64,000 nt of DNA, taken from NCBI RefSeq assembly GCF_021184045.1, contig NZ_CP073710.1, positions 372,001-436,000 of the forward strand, given 5' to 3'. Both the position numbers and the translations under genes were made by a program. Shown here piece after piece: positions 59,701 through 64,000 of this stretch (positions are counted from its first letter, which is position 1; every line of letters begins with the position of its first letter). The DNA comes from Methanococcoides orientis (GTDB taxonomy: Archaea; Halobacteriota; Methanosarcinia; Methanosarcinales; Methanosarcinaceae). The notes below the pieces were generated by a model, which worked only from the letters and a program-made list of their open reading frames with translations, searched no databases and was not told the DNA's origin.

Positions 59701-61377
59701 ATGAATGAAGAACAAAATGTATCTATGGATATTCGGGGAAAGGTCGATCTGGAGTCGATATTAAAGCGATCACTTAAAGAAATAAAAGATTCAGCTGAGA
59801 CAAGGGTTCGCCTGGAGTCTATCATTAACAGGAGTCCTGCTGTCATTTTTTTCTGGTCTGCACAAGAAGGTCGTCCTGTAGAATTTGTGACCGAGAATGT
59901 TGAAAAGTTCGGATATGCGGAGGAAGACTTTGTATCTGGAACTTTGCTTTACCATAATATATTACATCCTGATGATCGGGACAATGTCCAGAAACTGATC
60001 GATGAAGCTGCTTCTAATGGAAAAGAACAGTTCAACTGTGAATACAGGCTTTTGACAGAGTCTAATGATGTCCGGTGGGTATATGAAGGCACTTTGATCG
60101 AAAGGAATGCTGATCAAAGCATCAGTCATTTTTATGGTATCATCTTTGACATAACAAGTCGCAAACTTGCTGAACTGGAGATCGCGGACAATGAACGTGA
60201 TATCTCTGTACTTTATTCTGCAGTCACACTTGCATCTGAGTCACTGGATATCGATGACCTGCTTTCGGAGATACTGATGGAGATCGGTGATCTTCTGGAT
60301 ATAGATGCAGGTGGCGTGTATATTATCGATCACGATAAACGGGAGGCTAATCTCAGGGCACATATTGGACCTGAAGATGATCTTGCATCCAACATTTCTT
60401 ATTCCAGAGAAGAGGACATGTTCAAGAATGTCGGTGACCTTCCAAAGCATGCTATTATCTCTGAAGAGGTTGTCCGGAAGGATTCTCGCTTTGTAACAAG
60501 AAGCAACCTTACATTCTATCTTTATTCAAGGGATAAAGTAGTTGGTTTTGTTCTTCTGCAGATCTCAGACAATGAGTCAATTAATGAGAAGAACATAAAA
60601 GTTCTTGAACATGTAGGAAAACATATTGGTATTGCTATCGAGAATGCCCAGTTGTTCGAGAAGACCCAGGGCGATTATGAGGATCTCAGATCCGTTGACA
60701 AAATGAAGAATGAGTTCTTTGCAAACCTCAGCCATGAACTAAAGACGCCTATGATATCGATCAAAGGTTTCAGTGAACTTCTGGGTGAGGGGAAATTCGG
60801 TCCACTTAGTATCGAACAGAAAAGAGCCAACGATGCTGTTGTAAGAAACGCTGAGAAACTCAGAAGTCTTATCGATTCCTTGCTTTACATGAGCATGGAA
60901 AAGGAAGGCAAATACAAATACAATTTCACGACTGTTTCAGTCAGGAGATTTATCGCCAATTCTATTGAAGTTGCACGTGGCCAGGTGGGTGCAAATAATA
61001 TTGTGTTCAAAGAAGACGTTCCTGATGGTATTCCAAACATCTGTGGTGATGAAGAACGCCTGACAACTGCATTGAACAATATTCTTGACAATGCAGTCAA
61101 GTTTATGTCTGAGGGGGAAGTGATAATTTCCGTTCAGGATGAAGCAGATCAGATCCATATCCGCGTGAAGGACAATGGTATTGGAATTCCCAGGGATAAG
61201 GTGGATAAGGTCTTTGAAAGTTTTTATCAGGTGGATGGATCTCTTACAAGGATCTATGGCGGCACAGGTTTGGGCTTGCATGTATCTAAGAGGATAGTTA
61301 ATGTTCACAATGGTAAGATCTGGTTGAAGAGTCTGGAAGGTTTTGGTACTACTGTACATATAACGTTGCCAAAATGA
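59701..61377 (+). CDS. PAS-GAF sensor histidine kinase
   Basis: A 558-residue soluble kinase: PAS (about 35-150), GAF (165-320), HisKA with His345 in FFANLSHELKTP, and HATPase (about 440-557; NNILDNAVKF, DNGIGIPRDK, GTGLGLHVSK). Its PAS domain (SPAVIFFW, RPVEFVTENVEKFGY, ILHPDD) is the same subtype as the three copies in the sensor at 13.6-16.1 kb. ATG at 59701 with GAGGTC upstream. No adjacent response regulator. Confidence 0.93.
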   Translation: MNEEQNVSMDIRGKVDLESILKRSLKEIKDSAETRVRLESIINRSPAVIFFWSAQEGRPVEFVTENVEKFGYAEEDFVSGTLLYHNILHPDDRDNVQKLIDEAASNGKEQFNCEYRLLTESNDVRWVYEGTLIERNADQSISHFYGIIFDITSRKLAELEIADNERDISVLYSAVTLASESLDIDDLLSEILMEIGDLLDIDAGGVYIIDHDKREANLRAHIGPEDDLASNISYSREEDMFKNVGDLPKHAIISEEVVRKDSRFVTRSNLTFYLYSRDKVVGFVLLQISDNESINEKNIKVLEHVGKHIGIAIENAQLFEKTQGDYEDLRSVDKMKNEFFANLSHELKTPMISIKGFSELLGEGKFGPLSIEQKRANDAVVRNAEKLRSLIDSLLYMSMEKEGKYKYNFTTVSVRRFIANSIEVARGQVGANNIVFKEDVPDGIPNICGDEERLTTALNNILDNAVKFMSEGEVIISVQDEADQIHIRVKDNGIGIPRDKVDKVFESFYQVDGSLTRIYGGTGLGLHVSKRIVNVHNGKIWLKSLEGFGTTVHITLPK

Positions 61378-61670
61378 TCTCCTTCTTTTCTTTTCTCTTT
61401 TAATTTTCAGGGTTTAACTATTATAATTTAATTTTTAAAGTTTAATTTTGAATTAATCTTTCCAGCTTACCAGTTGTACATTTCTTTTTTGATTTCTATT
61501 TCCATTTTTATTTTGATTTCCATTCTCTTTCTCATTTCATTTCATTTTCTTTTCCTTTTTCTTTTTCTTTTTCTTTTTTGAACTTGAAGTCAATTTATCC
61601 GAATTTTAAATTACCGGAAGTAATATATGCACTATTGATTATTACTCAATATAATGCAGAGGTAATCTAT
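61378..61670. other. Polypyrimidine-rich intergenic region
   Basis: About 290 bases, where 61480-61580 is almost pure T and C on the plus strand, including short repeats of CTTTTT. It lies before the homocysteine gene. It may act as a terminator for the kinase gene or be an A-rich/T-rich spacer with no function. AGGTAATCT at 61659-61667 is close to the next start. Confidence 0.6.
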
Positions 61671-63173
61671 ATGGTCAAAAAATCAATTCATGAGATCAAT
61701 GGCAGGATACGTGATGGCAGCGTTAACGTTGTAACTGCTGAGGAAATGGTGGATATTGTAGGCGAATTAGGGGCAGAAGGTGCTGCTAAAGAGGTAGATG
61801 TTGTTACTACAGGTACCTTCGGAGCCATGTGTTCATCTGGTGTATGGCTGAACTTTGGTCATTCTGAACCTCCTATCAGGATCGGCAAGCTATGGCTCAA
61901 TGATGTGGAAGCATATTCCGGTGTTGCTGCTGTGGATGCTTACATCGGTGCAACACAGCAGTCCCAGTCAAAGGGCATTGAATATGGCGGTGCGCATGTA
62001 ATTGAGGACCTGATCCGTGGTAATTCCATTGACCTGCACGGTACTTCTCCTGGAACGGACTGCTATCCAAGAAAGGTTATTGATACGACCATCAACATAT
62101 ATGACCTGAATCAGGCTATCATGCTAAATCCACGTAATTCTTATCAGAAGTACAATGCTGCGACCAACAGCACAAATCATACTCTGCACACTTATATGGG
62201 TTCACTGCTGCCTCATCATGGAAATGTTACATACTCCGGTGCAGGAGTACTTTCACCTATGCACAATGATCCGAACTATGAGACCATTGGTACTGGTACG
62301 CGTATTTTCCTGGGAGGTACTCAGGGTTATATTGTGGGCGAAGGTACGCAGCATTCCCCTGCAGCAGGTTTTGGCACACTGATGCTAAAAGGTGACCTTA
62401 AAAATATGAGTTCTGAATACATCCGCGCTGCAACATTCGAAGGCTATGGTACGTCACTTTATGTTGGAATGGGCATCCCGATCCCGATCCTCAATGAAGA
62501 CCTCGCAAAGGCCACTGCGATAACGGATGATGATATTGTCACTAATCTGCTTGACTATGGAATTCCCAGCAGGGACCGTCCGGTACTCAGGACCGTTACA
62601 TATGGTGAACTTCGTTCAGGCTCTATAGATATTAATGGAAAAGAAGTTCCTACATCTCCAATGTCAAGTTTCAAGAAATCACGCCAGATAGCCAATGAAT
62701 TAAAGGATTGGATCAAGGCCGGTGAATTCTTCGTTAGCATGCCTGTGGAACGTCTTCCTACGACCACACCCTGCAATGCAATGAAACAAAGCAATGTGGA
62801 TCTACTTGTGGTTGACATTATGTCCTCAGATGTTACAACTATCCATGAGGATGCAGGTTTCCATGATGCTGCTAAGATCATCATGGAAAAACAATTCAAC
62901 CATCTGCCTGTGGTCGATAGTGGAAATCACCTTGTGGGGATTGTCACTGCATGGGACATCTCAAAGGCTGTGGCAAAGGATGAACATGATCTTGTCAAGG
63001 ATATAATGACCCGAAAGGTTGTCACAACAAGTCCTGACGAAGCTGTCGATATTTCCGCTTTCAAACTGGATAGCAATAATGTTTCGGCACTTCCGGTGAT
63101 TGATTCTAATAAGCATGTTGTGGGCATAGTCACAAGTGATGATATCAGCAAATTGCTTGCAAGGAGGCACTAA
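61671..63173 (+). CDS. Homocysteine biosynthesis protein (DUF39) with CBS pair
   Basis: A 500-residue enzyme: DUF39/HcyBio domain (about 1-370; VTTGTFGAMCSSGVWLNFGH, GGTQGYIVGEG) plus two C-terminal CBS domains (about 385-500; DIMSSDVTTIHEDAGFHDAA, DIMTRKVVTTSPDEA). In Methanosarcina acetivorans the homologue (MA1821) and its ferredoxin partner insert sulfur into aspartate semialdehyde to form homocysteine directly. ATG at 61671 with AGGTAATCT upstream. CBS domains likely sense adenosyl compounds such as SAM. Confidence 0.9.
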   Translation: MVKKSIHEINGRIRDGSVNVVTAEEMVDIVGELGAEGAAKEVDVVTTGTFGAMCSSGVWLNFGHSEPPIRIGKLWLNDVEAYSGVAAVDAYIGATQQSQSKGIEYGGAHVIEDLIRGNSIDLHGTSPGTDCYPRKVIDTTINIYDLNQAIMLNPRNSYQKYNAATNSTNHTLHTYMGSLLPHHGNVTYSGAGVLSPMHNDPNYETIGTGTRIFLGGTQGYIVGEGTQHSPAAGFGTLMLKGDLKNMSSEYIRAATFEGYGTSLYVGMGIPIPILNEDLAKATAITDDDIVTNLLDYGIPSRDRPVLRTVTYGELRSGSIDINGKEVPTSPMSSFKKSRQIANELKDWIKAGEFFVSMPVERLPTTTPCNAMKQSNVDLLVVDIMSSDVTTIHEDAGFHDAAKIIMEKQFNHLPVVDSGNHLVGIVTAWDISKAVAKDEHDLVKDIMTRKVVTTSPDEAVDISAFKLDSNNVSALPVIDSNKHVVGIVTSDDISKLLARRH

Positions 63174-63175
63174 CA

Positions 63176-63562
63176 ATGATGATCAAAATAAATATGGCTG
63201 CGGATATCGTTACAACACCTATCCTTGCAGAAGCTATTATCGAAACAGGTTCACTACTGAACATATCCCAGGCACACTTCGATCCGATCCATGGCGAAGT
63301 TGTGGCTGAGATACCCTCCGATCAGCTTGTGAAGATCCGTGATGCCCTTGTTAGCAGGGGTGCTGAGGTCGTGGTCCTTAACACTCCGATACACCGGGAC
63401 GAGGAAGAGTGCGTGGAATGTGGTGCCTGTATCTCTGTCTGTCCTGTGAAGGTATTCTCATTCGCAGATGATTGGAGCATTGAGGCTGATTCTGATAAAT
63501 GTATCCAGTGTGGTACCTGCCTTAAAATGTGTCCGCATAACGCCCTGGCCCTTGGCCAGTGA
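63176..63562 (+). CDS. NIL-domain protein with two 4Fe-4S clusters (sulfur insertion partner)
   Basis: A 128-residue protein: NIL domain (about 1-75; TTPILAEAIIETGSLLNIS, EVVAEIPSDQLV) and a two-cluster ferredoxin (CVECGACISVCPVKVF, CIQCGTCLKMCPHNAL). It matches MA1822 of M. acetivorans, the partner of the DUF39 enzyme in homocysteine synthesis. GGAGG lies 8 bases before the ATG, and the gene is 2 bases from the preceding stop. Confidence 0.9.
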   Translation: MMIKINMAADIVTTPILAEAIIETGSLLNISQAHFDPIHGEVVAEIPSDQLVKIRDALVSRGAEVVVLNTPIHRDEEECVECGACISVCPVKVFSFADDWSIEADSDKCIQCGTCLKMCPHNALALGQ

Positions 63563-63571
63563 TCCGGGATC

Positions 63572-64000
63572 ATGAAAGAGCATTTTCAGCTCAAGGAGAC
63601 CATTGTCACCATCGTTGGTGACGATCAGTCTCATATTGATGCAGCAAAGCGTGCGATCGCTCTGCATAGGGCAGAACTGGAAGGGTATATCCTCCGGGAT
63701 CCTTTTTTTAAGATAACTCTGGAGCCCTATGAATGTAGTGAGGATGCACCGGAAGTCGTCAGGAGACTTGTAAAGGCAGGCAACACTATGGGCATTGGTC
63801 CCATGAGCGCCGTCGCCGGTACAATATCAGCGCTTGCCGTTGAAGCAATGGTGGATGCAGGAGCCTCTTACGCTATCGTTGATAATGGTGGGGATATTGC
63901 GATCGTTAATGAGCGGCAGGTTATCATTGGCATATATGCAGGAACTTCTTCAATTAAGGATATTGGACTTGTAATTGAACCTTCGTCGAAAATTCGCGGG
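63572..64000 (+). CDS. UPF0280 family protein (ApbE-like fold), N-terminal part
   Basis: 143 codons are visible from ATG 63572 before the window ends; the frame stays open. [20 protein letters not shown] and [14 protein letters not shown] are typical of UPF0280, a family related to FAD:protein FMN transferase ApbE. Its place right after the homocysteine pair is conserved in Methanosarcinaceae, which suggests a link to sulfur or thiol metabolism, but the function is unknown. Confidence 0.85.
   Translation, partial: MKEHFQLKETIVTIVGDDQSHIDAAKRAIALHRAELEGYILRDPFFKITLEPYECSEDAPEVVRRLVKAGNTMGIGPMSAVAGTISALAVEAMVDAGASYAIVDNGGDIAIVNERQVIIGIYAGTSSIKDIGLVIEPSSKIRG

Overview
The window looks like chromosomal DNA of a methylotrophic methanogen of the Methanosarcinaceae, most probably Methanococcoides or a close relative. 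Support comes from methenyl-H4SPT cyclohydrolase (mch, minus strand near 36.2-37.2 kb), two genes of the methanogenesis-marker type, the methanogen homocysteine pair (DUF39-CBS plus NIL-ferredoxin at the right end), archaeal exosome, ribosomal and KEOPS genes, PGF-CTERM surface proteins, and a TRAM-domain gene beside a DEAD-box helicase. Start codons are ATG, GTG and TTG, often preceded by GGAGGTGATC-like Shine-Dalgarno (SD) sites. Promoters are A/T-rich TATA boxes. The species call is an inference from gene content.

Layout. 1-4.8 kb: exosome superoperon (rrp4 end, rrp41, rrp42, L37Ae, rpoP, Brix, pcc1, prefoldin beta, DHH). 4.9-6.7 kb: PaaK-type acyl-CoA ligase with a tandem ACT protein. 6.8-12.3 kb: a block of methanogen-specific genes (DUF2103-like, marker 12, nitrilase family, marker 9, CitG-like, DUF447, deaminase) that may serve cofactor synthesis. 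12.3-17.1 kb: TPR protein, a large PAS/GAF sensor without an output domain, and a secreted protein. 17.2-21.0 kb: L7Ae-S28e-L24e-ndk-aIF5B-S6e, followed by a decayed zinc-ribbon gene.

21.9-30.5 kb: a membrane TPR protein, MATE transporter, a membrane protein with ten near-identical 16-residue repeats and an FGE-like domain, thioredoxin, and a regulator-thioesterase-acyl-CoA synthetase operon. 30.5-37.2 kb: lipoprotein, Trm1, regulators, Taw2, DUF2124, mch. 37.5-43.5 kb: a giant beta-helix surface protein, then a patch of small orphan genes, an ion channel and dispersed repeats, which looks like the most fluid part of the window. 43.6-48.4 kb: membrane protein and a MarR-like regulator, surface protein, ABC permease and ATPase operon. 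48.5-51.9 kb: TRAM protein, DEAD-box helicase and an LrgAB pair.

52.1-64 kb: sensor kinase, a small winged-helix protein, methyltransferase, a molybdopterin lipoprotein, a five-gene operon of unknown small membrane proteins, tRNA-Ser(UGA), long FKBP, a second sensor kinase, the homocysteine-synthesis pair and the start of a UPF0280 gene. Candidates for new biology are the five-gene membrane operon (55.8-58.3 kb), the repeat-FGE membrane protein with its translationally coupled mini-ORF (25-27 kb), and the dispersed repeat family around the ion channel and the 53.4 kb region. None of these is proven to be a system; all function statements rest on sequence reading only.
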